This document shows positions 8,444 to 17,659 of a stretch of DNA of 64,000 nucleotides, one piece after another (position 1 is the first letter of the stretch; each line of letters begins with the position of its first letter). Below the pieces are notes generated by a model that had not been told where the DNA came from, ran no database searches, and worked only from the letters and a program-made list of their open reading frames with translations. Made by a program: the position numbers and the translations under genes. Origin of the DNA: RGZA01 sp964568585 (GTDB lineage Bacteria; Pseudomonadota; Alphaproteobacteria; UBA9219; RGZA01); assembly GCA_964568585.1 (NCBI GenBank), contig CAZMQI010000002.1:1-64000 (forward strand). The letters run 5' to 3'.

Positions 8444-9382
8444 ATGAGCACCTACCCACAGTGGCGCATCTACCGACAAAATGAAGTACGCGAACCCCCG
8501 CGCGAGCCCGTACGTGCGCCAATCCATTATGCGCCGCCCCCACGTCCTTATGATTTGACGCCGAATGCAACACCGCCATCGCCGCCACCCGAACAACCGG
8601 GCTTGATACAACGTGCATGGGAAGGCACGCGCGATTTCATTCGAAGCATTCCTGACCGTATCCGCAGTGTTGGCGATTGGATTGGCGACAGATTTAATTC
8701 GATGCGCCAATTCTTTTCAACCAAGCCAGAAGTAAACCTGAACGGTGTAGATAAACGTTTGGTACACATCGCATGTGCCATCGGTATCGGGGCGCATACC
8801 AATTGTACATGCACCGATGCACAACGTTCACGAAATGCGGGATATGGCGCCGCGAATTCCGAACACCATCGTGGCAATGCGATGGATTTGCGTTTAAGCG
8901 GTGTTCCCGGAAGAACTGATAAGGATAAAGAACGCTTCGTTGCCGATGTGGCAACCGTATTGGGTTATGGCGGACGCCGCGAACAAGACCGCGTCTTCGC
9001 CAGTGTGCATGGCGGCACTGGCCCCCATTTGCATTTCCAGTTTGGTTCAAACAACATCGCGCATATGAATCCCGCCGCCAGCACAACGGGCGGCCAAGCC
9101 GATTTACTGGCAGCCCAGCAACGCATTGCCCGCATCGTGGGCGCTGAAGGACTAGAACGTATCATGCAAACCAGAGCACCCGATGGATTAACCTATAACG
9201 GCACGCCGCTCGCCAATAGTTATACGGGATACAGACAACCGCAAGCAGCGCCATCCCCGCAACTCGTCTATCAAAATCAACCGCGCCCTGCTTATGCCCA
9301 GCAACGTCCGCCGGAAGCAACACCTGATGCGCCGCATCCGCCACGACCCTTACATATCAACCGTATTGGCAGTCAGGCATAA
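8444..9382 (+). CDS. M15-like zinc D,D-carboxypeptidase domain protein, no signal peptide
   Basis: The 312-residue product has a Pro/Arg-rich N-terminus (1-55), a possible amphipathic stretch (56-90), then a peptidase domain. S139-x-H141-x-x-G144-x-A146-x-D148 matches the SxHxxGxAxD zinc motif of M15 (VanY/DacD-like) peptidases, and H195-L-H197 supplies the final histidine. M15 enzymes trim peptidoglycan peptides. A Pro/Gln-rich tail follows and ends PLHINRIGSQA. No Sec signal or membrane segment is visible, so delivery to the cell wall is unexplained. An M23 peptidase gene follows 11 bp later, indicating an operon. The enzyme class is well supported; the substrate is unknown. Confidence 0.75.
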   Translation: MSTYPQWRIYRQNEVREPPREPVRAPIHYAPPPRPYDLTPNATPPSPPPEQPGLIQRAWEGTRDFIRSIPDRIRSVGDWIGDRFNSMRQFFSTKPEVNLNGVDKRLVHIACAIGIGAHTNCTCTDAQRSRNAGYGAANSEHHRGNAMDLRLSGVPGRTDKDKERFVADVATVLGYGGRREQDRVFASVHGGTGPHLHFQFGSNNIAHMNPAASTTGGQADLLAAQQRIARIVGAEGLERIMQTRAPDGLTYNGTPLANSYTGYRQPQAAPSPQLVYQNQPRPAYAQQRPPEATPDAPHPPRPLHINRIGSQA

Positions 9383-9393
9383 TCGGATAAGTC

Positions 9394-10062
9394 ATGGCAC
9401 GCGAAGACGGATATTCAGAACTTAAGAGACAGCGGATGACGCCAGCTGCGTTCCTGCAAATGCGCCAATATGAACGCGAGACATCCACCACAGGCCACTG
9501 GTCTGGATTTATCATGCCATTACCGCGCGGAACATACCGCGTCGGTAATCGTGGATACGGTGTACACAACCATCCACGCGGTGGTCATGCACAAATGCAC
9601 AACGGTCATGATATGCAAGCACCGGAAGGCACGCCCATTCTGGCACCCCAAGATGGCACCATCAGCGATGTCTTGCCCTATCATGGCAGCGCGGGAAATT
9701 TTTTGAAGATGAAAGGCCAAACGCATGGCTTTGGCTTTATGCATTTATCGCGATTTGCTCCGGGCATTCGTGAAGGTACGCGCGTCAAGCAGGGACAAAT
9801 CATCGGCTTTGTGGGATCGACCGGCGAAAGCTCAGGGCCGCATTTGCATTATGAAGTCTATTCGCTGGCGAATGGCAAACCCATGGATCCAAAACCCGTA
9901 GCGATGAGCGGGTCGCGTACCATTACCACGGCAGATGCACGGTCAATCACCCAAGGACACATCACCACAGCAGCATTATTTGCACCGACACCTGCAACGC
10001 CAGCCGCGACAGCACCTGTACCAGCGCCGACAGCTGCACTGCGTATCCACACACAGACTTAG
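9394..10062 (+). CDS. M23 family metallopeptidase (LytM-like), no signal peptide
   Basis: The 222-residue protein has the complete LytM zinc motif set: H69-x-G-x-D73, H117 (FMHLSRF) and H150-L-H152, plus the usual GTPILAPQDGTI and VKQGQIIGFVGSTG segments. M23 enzymes cut peptidoglycan cross-bridges or stem peptides. Like its upstream neighbour it has no signal peptide, and it ends in an Ala/Pro linker with the tail AALRIHTQT. The 11-bp gap implies co-expression. The two enzymes could act together on a cell wall (own, prey or competitor) if exported by a non-Sec route; that is inference. Confidence 0.85.
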   Translation: MAREDGYSELKRQRMTPAAFLQMRQYERETSTTGHWSGFIMPLPRGTYRVGNRGYGVHNHPRGGHAQMHNGHDMQAPEGTPILAPQDGTISDVLPYHGSAGNFLKMKGQTHGFGFMHLSRFAPGIREGTRVKQGQIIGFVGSTGESSGPHLHYEVYSLANGKPMDPKPVAMSGSRTITTADARSITQGHITTAALFAPTPATPAATAPVPAPTAALRIHTQT

Positions 10063-10073
10063 GTATAAACGTA

Positions 10074-12509
10074 TTAAGCGTCGATATTGGTTGCGGTAAG
10101 TGCATTCTGCACGATGAAATCTTTGCGCGGTTCAACCACATCACCCATCAACGTGGAGAAAATACCATCCGCCTCATCCGCATGATGCACGCGCACTTGT
10201 AACAGCGTGCGTACTTCCGGGTTCAGCGTGGTTTCCCATAGTTGCTCCGGGTTCATTTCGCCAAGACCTTTATAGCGTTGAATGGCCATGCCGGAACGTG
10301 CTTCGGCAAACACGTGCTCGACCAAGCCCAATGGGCCAGTGATTTCGTTTTTGTCTTTGCCCTTTACCAACAACGTTGCTGGTTTTTCAAGATGCTTGCG
10401 AAGCTCGGTTGTAGCGACATCTAGCTTGCGTGCATCGCCGCTGCCCAACATATCGTTATCAAGGATATAAGCATGTTTGATGCCGCGCTTGTTACGGGTC
10501 ACGACAACACCGGCTTGGTTTAATTCAGCAGACCAGCTAGTTTCCTTATCCGACAGAATATCTTTCAAGCGTGCATTCAGTGTTGCTACGGCTGCTTCGC
10601 GTTTTTTGGCATCGCCAAATACGCCGGCCATGCCCGCTTGTTCGATTACGCCTGCATGGTTGATTTTACGGTTGAGGTTTTCAACCGCACCGCGTGCCGC
10701 CAAACTTTCGTTGAATAGCTTTTTCCACGCTTCGCCCTGCAGCAATGCACCAGATGCCAAACGCAGACCGCTATCTTCGGTACCGATATCGGATAGATAT
10801 GCTTCGAGCGCATCATCATTCTTCAGATAACGTTCCTTAGCCGAACCACGCTTCACGCGGTATAGGGGCGGCTGTGCGATATACAGATAACCGTTTTCGA
10901 TGAGCTGCGGCATTTGACGGAAGAAGAAGGTTAGCAACAGCGTGCGGATGTGACTTCCATCCACGTCGGCGTCGGTCATGATGATGATTTTGTGATAGCG
11001 CGCCTTGGTGGCATCGAATTCTTCGCGGCCAATGCTGGTGCCCAATGCGGAAATCAATGTGCCGATTTCAGCAGACGCCAACATCTTGTCAAACCGCGCA
11101 CGTTCTACGTTCAAAATCTTACCACGCAATGGCAAAATCGCCTGGTTCTTGCGGTTGCGGCCTTGCTTAGCGGAGCCGCCGGCGCTGTCGCCTTCAACGA
11201 TAAAGAGTTCGGATTGTGCAGGGTCACGTTCTTGGCAATCGGCCAATTTGCCCGGCAAGGATGAGATATCGAGTGCGTTCTTACGGCGTGTCAAATCGCG
11301 TGCTTTACGTGCTGCTTCACGTGCCATTGCTGCTTCGATGATTTTACCCATCACGCGCTTGGCATCGGCCGGACGTTCTTCAAGCCATTGCTGCAAGGCT
11401 TCCCCCACCACTTGTTCAACCACAGGGCGAACTTCGGATGACACCAATTTGTCTTTAGTCTGAGATGAGAATTTAGGATCAGGAACTTTGACCGAAAGAA
11501 TGCATGACAATCCTTCGCGTGCATCATCGCCAGAAATAGTGATTTTTTCTTTTTTGCTGATGCCCGAGCTTTCAGCGTATTTATCAATCGCGCGGGTCAG
11601 TGCGGCGCGGAAACCGGTTAAATGCGTACCGCCATCGCGCTGCGGGATGTTGTTAGTGAAGCACAGCACGTTTTCGTGATAGCTATCGTTCCACTGCATC
11701 GCCACTTCAACGGTGATGCCTTCTTTTTCTTTGGTAACAGCAATGGGTGGCTTGTGAATGGCTTCCTTGTTGCGGTCGATATATTCAACGAAAGCTTGCA
11801 GCCCGCCGGTATATTGCAAATCAACGACCTTGGGTTCTGCTTTGCGTTTATCGGTCAACACCACATGCACGCCAGAATTGAGGAATGCAAGTTCGCGCAA
11901 ACGATGTTCCAAGGTCGGCAAATCGAATTCGGTTTGGGTAAAGGTTTGTTTGGATGGCATGAAGGTGACTTGGGTCCCCGTCAGCGTCGTCTTGCCACGC
12001 TGGGTCAATGGCGCAACACGGTCGCCATGTTCAAAACGCATGCCCCATTCAAAACCCTGACGCCAAATGGTCAGTTCAAGGAATTCGGATAACGCATTCA
12101 CAACGGAAACGCCCACGCCGTGCAAGCCGCCGGAAACCTTATAGGAATTCTGGTTGAATTTACCACCAGCATGCAATTGGGTCATCACCACTTCGGCGGC
12201 TGAAACGCCTTCTTCGCTGTGGATGTCGACAGGAATACCACGGCCATTATCGCGTACAGTGACGGAGCCATCGGCATTCAACATCACATCAACCTGCGTA
12301 CAAAAGCCGGCAAGCGTTTCGTCAATTGCGTTATCCACCACTTCGTAAACCATGTGATGCAGCCCCGAACCGTCATCGGTATCGCCGATATACATGCCTG
12401 GGCGCTTGCGTACCGCATCAAGCCCTTTAAGGACGGTGATGGATTGCGCGCCGTAATCGGTTTGCTCTTCTGCTTTTTCTACTGGTGTTACCACGTTTGC
12501 TTTCGCCAT
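10074..12509 (-). CDS. gyrB: DNA gyrase subunit B
   Basis: GyrB is the ATPase subunit of the topoisomerase that introduces negative supercoils. The product is 811 residues from the ATG at 12509, which gives MAKANVV and then the conserved LKGLDAVRKRPGMYIGD. Upstream in-frame codons give unconserved sequence. GHKL ATP-site motifs (EVVDNAIDE, DNGRGIPVD), the TOPRIM segments EGDSAGGSAKQGR and DADVDGSHIRTLLL, and the C-terminal QLWETTLNPE are all present. The C-terminus and length favour GyrB over ParE. It is convergent with the M23 gene and downstream of cca. Confidence 0.97.
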   Translation of the reverse strand: MAKANVVTPVEKAEEQTDYGAQSITVLKGLDAVRKRPGMYIGDTDDGSGLHHMVYEVVDNAIDETLAGFCTQVDVMLNADGSVTVRDNGRGIPVDIHSEEGVSAAEVVMTQLHAGGKFNQNSYKVSGGLHGVGVSVVNALSEFLELTIWRQGFEWGMRFEHGDRVAPLTQRGKTTLTGTQVTFMPSKQTFTQTEFDLPTLEHRLRELAFLNSGVHVVLTDKRKAEPKVVDLQYTGGLQAFVEYIDRNKEAIHKPPIAVTKEKEGITVEVAMQWNDSYHENVLCFTNNIPQRDGGTHLTGFRAALTRAIDKYAESSGISKKEKITISGDDAREGLSCILSVKVPDPKFSSQTKDKLVSSEVRPVVEQVVGEALQQWLEERPADAKRVMGKIIEAAMAREAARKARDLTRRKNALDISSLPGKLADCQERDPAQSELFIVEGDSAGGSAKQGRNRKNQAILPLRGKILNVERARFDKMLASAEIGTLISALGTSIGREEFDATKARYHKIIIMTDADVDGSHIRTLLLTFFFRQMPQLIENGYLYIAQPPLYRVKRGSAKERYLKNDDALEAYLSDIGTEDSGLRLASGALLQGEAWKKLFNESLAARGAVENLNRKINHAGVIEQAGMAGVFGDAKKREAAVATLNARLKDILSDKETSWSAELNQAGVVVTRNKRGIKHAYILDNDMLGSGDARKLDVATTELRKHLEKPATLLVKGKDKNEITGPLGLVEHVFAEARSGMAIQRYKGLGEMNPEQLWETTLNPEVRTLLQVRVHHADEADGIFSTLMGDVVEPRKDFIVQNALTATNIDA

Positions 12510-12583
12510 TTCTTTTTTCCAAACATATAAAAAACAATCGTCCTTTTTTAAAAAAGAACGACACGTTCTTGAACGTATCTTTT

Positions 12584-13786
12584 CTAATTGCTGATCAGGC
12601 TTTTTGCTTTTTGGATGCAAGCCGCATGATCTGGCACAAAATTTTGTGCCACCCACCATGCTTCAACGTTATGCAAAATTTCGCCTAACCGCGGACCCGG
12701 TGGAAGGCCCATCGCCAGCAAATCTTCCCCTTTTAACGGGAAGGTTTTTGGCTGCCAGTTTTCTAGCATGTCGCGCGCCGATTCCCAATTAAATTGCGCG
12801 CCACAGGCCATGTTTAAAACCAAAAATTCCTCAGTTAAATCAATGCCATAGCGGTGCAGCGCAAAAGACAATGTAGGAAGATCGGTTTCGCCCCTTCCGC
12901 TTAGTGGATTTTTCAAAAATTGACCCAGTTTTTGGGTCTCCTCACCCGACAGTGCAAAGCGGTTTTTAAGCTCCAAAGCATCGATTTTTTCGCCATCCAG
13001 CAATGCGGCAAGACGCAGCAAAGGGTTGGCATCCTTGCCCACCAGCCGCGCATGTTCATATGAAATCAGATTGCAAAGTGTCTTCAGATTTTTCCCTTCC
13101 GGAAAAAATTCGCGTACCACGCCATGCTTTAACATCAACATCCAGCTATCGGATGGATTTGGTGCGGAGAGCAGTTTCTTCACTTCCTTCCACACACGTT
13201 CGCGCGACAGATTTTTTAAGGTGGGGGCCGCCGCTTCAATCGCACATAACGTTGCATCATCCGGCTGCGTCTTTCCAAGCCACGCGAAGAAACGGAAATA
13301 GCGCAGCAAGCGCAGCGCGTCTTCACTCATACGCGCGGCCGCATCCCCGACAAACCTTACACGGCCAGCCTTGGCATCATCCCCGCCGCCAAAATAATCA
13401 TAGATTTTTCCGTCCGCATCACGGAACAACGCGTTCATTGTGAAATCACGGCGCGCTGCATCTTCTTGCCAATCATCCGTATATTGCACGGTTGCGTGAC
13501 GGCCATCGGTTTCAATATCACGGCGCAGCGTGGTGATTTCAAACCCCTTGCCTGCCACAACAGCCGTCACCGTGCCATGCGCGATGCCCGTGGGCACGAC
13601 CTTAATGCCCGCTGTTACCAAGACCTTTGTGACAGCATCAGGGTGTGCCGTGGTCGCCAAATCGACCTCCCCCACAGGAAGGCCCAATAACGCATCCCGC
13701 ACTGCACCACCAACGAAACGAGTTGTATGGCCCGCTTTTGCTAGGATTTCGATAAGATGCAGGGCGTGTTGTTCAGATGTACTCAT
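12584..13786 (-). CDS. cca: CCA tRNA nucleotidyltransferase / poly(A) polymerase family
   Basis: This 400-residue class II nucleotidyltransferase has RFVGGAVRDALLG near the N-terminus, RRDIETDGRHA, RRDFTMNALF and a helical RNA-binding C-terminal half. It probably adds or repairs the 3' CCA of tRNAs. The carboxylate pair usually written D-x-D reads E40-V-D42 here, a conservative change worth noting but not obviously inactivating. It lies upstream of gyrB on the same strand with a 74-bp gap and divergent from the OmpA-like lipoprotein gene. Confidence 0.92.
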   Translation of the reverse strand: MSTSEQHALHLIEILAKAGHTTRFVGGAVRDALLGLPVGEVDLATTAHPDAVTKVLVTAGIKVVPTGIAHGTVTAVVAGKGFEITTLRRDIETDGRHATVQYTDDWQEDAARRDFTMNALFRDADGKIYDYFGGGDDAKAGRVRFVGDAAARMSEDALRLLRYFRFFAWLGKTQPDDATLCAIEAAAPTLKNLSRERVWKEVKKLLSAPNPSDSWMLMLKHGVVREFFPEGKNLKTLCNLISYEHARLVGKDANPLLRLAALLDGEKIDALELKNRFALSGEETQKLGQFLKNPLSGRGETDLPTLSFALHRYGIDLTEEFLVLNMACGAQFNWESARDMLENWQPKTFPLKGEDLLAMGLPPGPRLGEILHNVEAWWVAQNFVPDHAACIQKAKSLISN

Positions 13787-13906
13787 GGAATAAAATCAGG
13801 CCGGGTGGGTAAAAACCGATATTTGGGACTTTTAACTCGTTACAACATTCTCTATCTTAGCGCCACGTATCACTCTCTCACTATATCTTTGCCGGAGGCT
13901 TCCCTT

Positions 13907-14428
13907 ATGAAAAAAACACTCTCACTCGTTCTACTATCAGCGCTTGCACTAAGCTTATCAGCTTGTGCGGATCTTGCTAGCAACAATGTTGATAAAGCTA
14001 GCGTATATTTTGAAACAGGCAAACACAGCCTGAGCGGACAATCCAAGGCAACCTTGGATGCTTTTGCTGCATCGCTCAAGAATGAAAAAATTGCTGGCGC
14101 AACCGTTACCGGTTTTGCTGATCGCCGTGGCAGCGACAAAGCTAACGAAGCTTTATCCGCACGCCGCGCGAAAACCGTTGCATCTTATCTTTCTGCACAA
14201 GGCGTGACATCGATCCGCACTGCGGTTGTAAGCGCAGTGGGCGAAAGCCAACCAACAACCGAATGTGCTGAAACCGTAAAAGGCAGCGCAGCTAGCACAT
14301 GCCTAAGCCCAGATCGCCGCGTTGATGTTGCAGTTGATACATTGCCGTTGATCATCGAAAGCGGTTCAAACACTGCACGTAACCATTCAACCCTTCAAAA
14401 CCGCCATAACTGGCAGATTAACAAGTAA
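13907..14428 (+). CDS. OmpA-family lipoprotein
   Basis: The 173-residue product begins with a lipoprotein signal, MKKTLSLVLLSALALSLSAC, with the lipobox LSAC and Cys20. An OmpA C-terminal-like peptidoglycan-binding domain follows (ASVYFETGKHSLS, VTGFADRRGSDKANEALSARRA). It is probably an outer-membrane lipoprotein holding peptidoglycan, as Pal does, but it is not at a tol-pal locus. Two cysteines in the C-terminal part (ECAE, STCLS) could form a disulfide. The ATG at 13907 is preceded by CCGGAGG about eight bases upstream, and a strong terminator follows the gene. Confidence 0.88.
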   Translation: MKKTLSLVLLSALALSLSACADLASNNVDKASVYFETGKHSLSGQSKATLDAFAASLKNEKIAGATVTGFADRRGSDKANEALSARRAKTVASYLSAQGVTSIRTAVVSAVGESQPTTECAETVKGSAASTCLSPDRRVDVAVDTLPLIIESGSNTARNHSTLQNRHNWQINK

Positions 14429-14464
14429 GGTTTCTTACTTGTAAGGCTTGAATAAGACTTACGA

Positions 14465-14506
14465 AAAAGGCGGCCCAGGGAATAAAATCCCCAGCCGCCT
14501 TTTTTT
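14465..14506 (+). terminator. Rho-independent terminator after the OmpA-like lipoprotein
   Basis: AAGGCGGC and GCCGCCTT form the stem, with an inner GGA/TCC pairing, and a run of seven Ts follows. It ends transcription of the lipoprotein gene 40 bp downstream of its stop. Confidence 0.9.
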
Positions 14507-14610
14507 GTGTCTGGTGCTTAAAAAACTGATGCGTTTGGACAGACTTGCACCCACATCAAACACGCACATCGAACACGTTGTTTGCTAGGTGGCAGCCAAG
14601 CAACGCTCCT

Positions 14611-16617
14611 TTATTCAACCTTCCATAACGACCTATCTTCCCACGCCTTAATCAGAGTCATACCCTTAGTATCGAACCTGCTGGTGCCAACCCAAAGAAA
14701 ATAAAGTGCACGGTGTGGCCCGACATCCTGTTTTACTCTAGCTCTGTCAGCGGGCTGTGAAAGATTATTGTCAATAATCCAAAGGCGTGAAGCAACCAGC
14801 GGATCAATGCTGGTTCTGGTAGCATAGACCGTAAGAATGTAACGGGACCCATAAAGCTGAATGCCTGGTACGGCTGCCGCAAAGGTGCGATCATCCAGCG
14901 CTTCGATTTTTCCGCCCGTGACCAGCACATCTCCCGCCGTGATGGTGTTGGCAAGCGTCTGCGCTACAACATCGTTGTGTTGATCATGAAATTCCGGCTG
15001 AGGCATCGGAAACTGGGTTGATACAAGTTTTGGGAAAAACCCAACGGAAAATTCTGTTACTTGGACAGCAAAGATAAGGCATGTTGCCAAAAGACCTATC
15101 TTGGTAATTGTAGAGGCATGCTGTCGCGCGAGCCACAAAGCATACAAACCGGCTGCACCTATCAACGCAATTGCAATATCTGCATACCAATAAAATGTCC
15201 ATATCTCTTGGGGAACAGTTGTTTCAATCAATACAAGCAAACCAATGCCCGCGACCACAACCCCAGTAAGTATAACCCGCAGATCCCGATTAATTGCAGG
15301 ACTCACAAAGGCAAATAATACACCCGGTAAAAGAAACGTCATTCGCCCACAAATGGCCACGACCAGATAGACGAGACTAGCGACCCAGTTCGGAGCTCCC
15401 ATTGCCAGCAAGCTTTGTACGATGGGCGCGTATTTATCTTCCGCCCATTCCGAGACGGGGATATTTAACGGGTTGAACATAATCAGATTGGTGCCATCTG
15501 AAACACCAGATCCTACCCCAAGGAAGAACACGGCGCTGAAGACTATCCCTCCAACGATTGTGGCTAGCAGCACGGCATACTCACCAATTTTTTTGCGATC
15601 CAGATCAACCATCTTTGACAGCATCAGCAGTCCAACACCAGCCGCCAACATAGGCAGCATATTTACCCGCGTTCCGCTGCCAACCAAAATTAGACCAACG
15701 ATCAGCCAATAGTGAATTCGCTCCCGCTTGCTCGCGAGGATTTCATCCATGAGCATAATAAATAATTGAAATGCGATGATTGTAGATGCAACCCGATACA
15801 TGATTTGGGCGGTCGCAAAGTGAAAATCCTTCCACATGATTTCGGAATAGCCAAAGGTCAACAGCAATGCCGTTGCCGCAACAATACCAAGCCATCCAGC
15901 CTTTAGCCGTGCTTCCGCAAACGCATATAATACAAGGATCAACACAAAGGCGTGAAAAACCATCGCGAGGCGAGCGGCAACGAAAATAAGTGGAATGCCC
16001 GCCGTATTCGCAGCCAGTCCAACATGTACATTATATAAGTAATGGTAGTGCAATGGCACATCCATCAAGAACGGTTCAACAGGTGGCCAGCTTAAATTAA
16101 CTGCATTGGCAAATGCCGCGACCCACGTGTAGTGATGATCGATGATTGTGCTGAAGTCGGATAGTGAAGCGGAAAAAACCAGAAATACAGCAACCAACGT
16201 GCAAGCGAAAAGGATGATGCCACGACTGTGCTCAGCAAGGTGAATGCACTCGGTGATACGTTTTTTGTATATCCAAAATACGGATATATAAAGGAGGGGA
16301 AGAAATTGATATACCTGCTGAACACCTGCAATCGTAACGATCAGGCCGACCGCCATCTCAAACGCTTGCCCAATAATAATCGACTTCGCTGCAAACATAG
16401 CAGGTGTAGAAGCGCGTCTGGAAGCAGATGCCAATAACGCTGTGCCGGGCACAATCACAAACAATGCCATATACGTCGCGTACGATATAGCTGCGGTTAC
16501 AGGCGTTCCAAAAAGTGACGTGATGCCAATAGTGGCAATGATTAAAACGGTCCAGATAACCAGCACCTGAAAAAATGCAGTTCTGGGGAGTGGCATCTTC
16601 CAATCCTGAATAATCAT
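14611..16617 (-). CDS. Large polytopic membrane protein, possible GT-C glycosyltransferase
   Basis: This 668-residue protein (661 if the second ATG, at 16596, is used; AGGA lies seven bases before that one) has roughly a dozen or more hydrophobic helices and a soluble C-terminal domain of about 130 residues. Acidic and histidine residues fall in an early extracytoplasmic loop (DFSTIIDHHYTW, then DVPLHYHYLYN), which is the layout of GT-C glycosyltransferases using lipid-linked sugars. I cannot assign it to a named family. It stands alone between the lipoprotein and tRNA-Leu. The topology is seen; the enzyme class is a guess. Confidence 0.55.
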   Translation of the reverse strand: MIIQDWKMPLPRTAFFQVLVIWTVLIIATIGITSLFGTPVTAAISYATYMALFVIVPGTALLASASRRASTPAMFAAKSIIIGQAFEMAVGLIVTIAGVQQVYQFLPLLYISVFWIYKKRITECIHLAEHSRGIILFACTLVAVFLVFSASLSDFSTIIDHHYTWVAAFANAVNLSWPPVEPFLMDVPLHYHYLYNVHVGLAANTAGIPLIFVAARLAMVFHAFVLILVLYAFAEARLKAGWLGIVAATALLLTFGYSEIMWKDFHFATAQIMYRVASTIIAFQLFIMLMDEILASKRERIHYWLIVGLILVGSGTRVNMLPMLAAGVGLLMLSKMVDLDRKKIGEYAVLLATIVGGIVFSAVFFLGVGSGVSDGTNLIMFNPLNIPVSEWAEDKYAPIVQSLLAMGAPNWVASLVYLVVAICGRMTFLLPGVLFAFVSPAINRDLRVILTGVVVAGIGLLVLIETTVPQEIWTFYWYADIAIALIGAAGLYALWLARQHASTITKIGLLATCLIFAVQVTEFSVGFFPKLVSTQFPMPQPEFHDQHNDVVAQTLANTITAGDVLVTGGKIEALDDRTFAAAVPGIQLYGSRYILTVYATRTSIDPLVASRLWIIDNNLSQPADRARVKQDVGPHRALYFLWVGTSRFDTKGMTLIKAWEDRSLWKVE

Positions 16618-16784
16618 TCCGTGTTTTTCATGCTAGATAATCCACGCCCAAAACATGCGTTTTAATTCCCAGCAATATGCCGCGATATATTTCGCATCAG
16701 TGGATAATCGATTTAAGCGCCGAGATTGAAATACAATTCAGTATAAATCAATTCATAATTTGGCTAAACGCGCTTAACACTAAT

Positions 16785-16871
16785 TGGTGCCCCGGGAGGG
16801 ACTTGAACCCCCACATCCTTTCGAATAGTAGATTTTGAGTCTACCGCGTCTACCGATTCCACCACCGGGGC
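16785..16871 (-). tRNA. tRNA-Leu (anticodon CAA)
   Basis: On the minus strand the gene starts GCCCCGGTGG and ends CCGGGGC plus discriminator A and an encoded CCA. The seven-base anticodon loop CTCAAAA, between GTAGA and TCTAC, gives anticodon CAA, which reads UUG. A long variable arm and GGTTCAAGTCC in the T arm are typical of leucine tRNA. Length is 87 nt including CCA. Confidence 0.96.
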
Positions 16872-16973
16872 TGACGACCTTAAAACAGCGCAATCGAGGC
16901 CTTGAGCCTGTGCGATTGCAAGGGCAAGGGATTACGGGTTAGCGTTACGTTTTTCAAGTGAAAAAAGCGCGGA

Positions 16974-17492
16974 CTACTTAAGTGACTTTAAATACGCAAT
17001 CAAATCAGCGCGGTCTTGGGTCTTTGCAATGCCTGCAAAGGCCATTTTATTGGCGGGCGCGTAAGCTTTGGGGTTGAAGAGCCATTTGTTAAGCTCGGCT
17101 TCTGTCCACTTGCCTTTAAGTGCTTTAAGCGCTTCGGAATAGGCAAAGCCTTCATGCCCAGCCTGAGGGTAACCAACAATACCAAACAACCCTGGACCTA
17201 CACGGTTAGGGCCGCCCTTATCGAATGTGTGGCATGCGGCGCACGCACGCGATAATTTCTGGCCGTTTTCTACATTGGCTGTAGCCATTAACCCATCAAT
17301 CGGTTCGGCTTCTTTTGGTTTTTCTGCTGCTGCTTGGCCACCGCTATGCTCGGCAACCGCTACAGCATAACCTTTTTCTTTTGGGTTATGCTCTTCAACA
17401 AGTTTGCGGGAGACAAATCCAGAAAGGCTTGCAACGAGAACAGCCATTAAAAGTCCGGCGAATAGTTTATTAAAATCAAAGCCTTTATGCAT
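16974..17492 (-). CDS. Membrane-anchored c-type cytochrome (CycM/c552-like)
   Basis: The 172-residue protein has an N-terminal hydrophobic anchor (residues 9-27), an Ala/Glu/Lys linker, and one class I cytochrome c domain. C84-A-A-C87-H88 is the haem attachment site and M150 (ANKMAF) the likely sixth ligand. VGPGLFGIVG is typical of the CycM type, which carries electrons from the bc1 complex to terminal oxidase in alphaproteobacteria. It is monocistronic and divergent from kdsB. Confidence 0.92.
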   Translation of the reverse strand: MHKGFDFNKLFAGLLMAVLVASLSGFVSRKLVEEHNPKEKGYAVAVAEHSGGQAAAEKPKEAEPIDGLMATANVENGQKLSRACAACHTFDKGGPNRVGPGLFGIVGYPQAGHEGFAYSEALKALKGKWTEAELNKWLFNPKAYAPANKMAFAGIAKTQDRADLIAYLKSLK

Positions 17493-17659
17493 TTGGTATC
17501 CGTATGATTTCGTAAGCGAATGGGGCGGTTGGGTGTGCCAATGGTATAAGAAAAACGGGGCGCTTTGTCATGCGTTGTATTGTCGCTAGGGGCGCAGTTT
17601 TTACTAACTGTGGCTGTTCTGCTTGACCATAACTTAAATCTAAGGCAAATCAATAGGTT

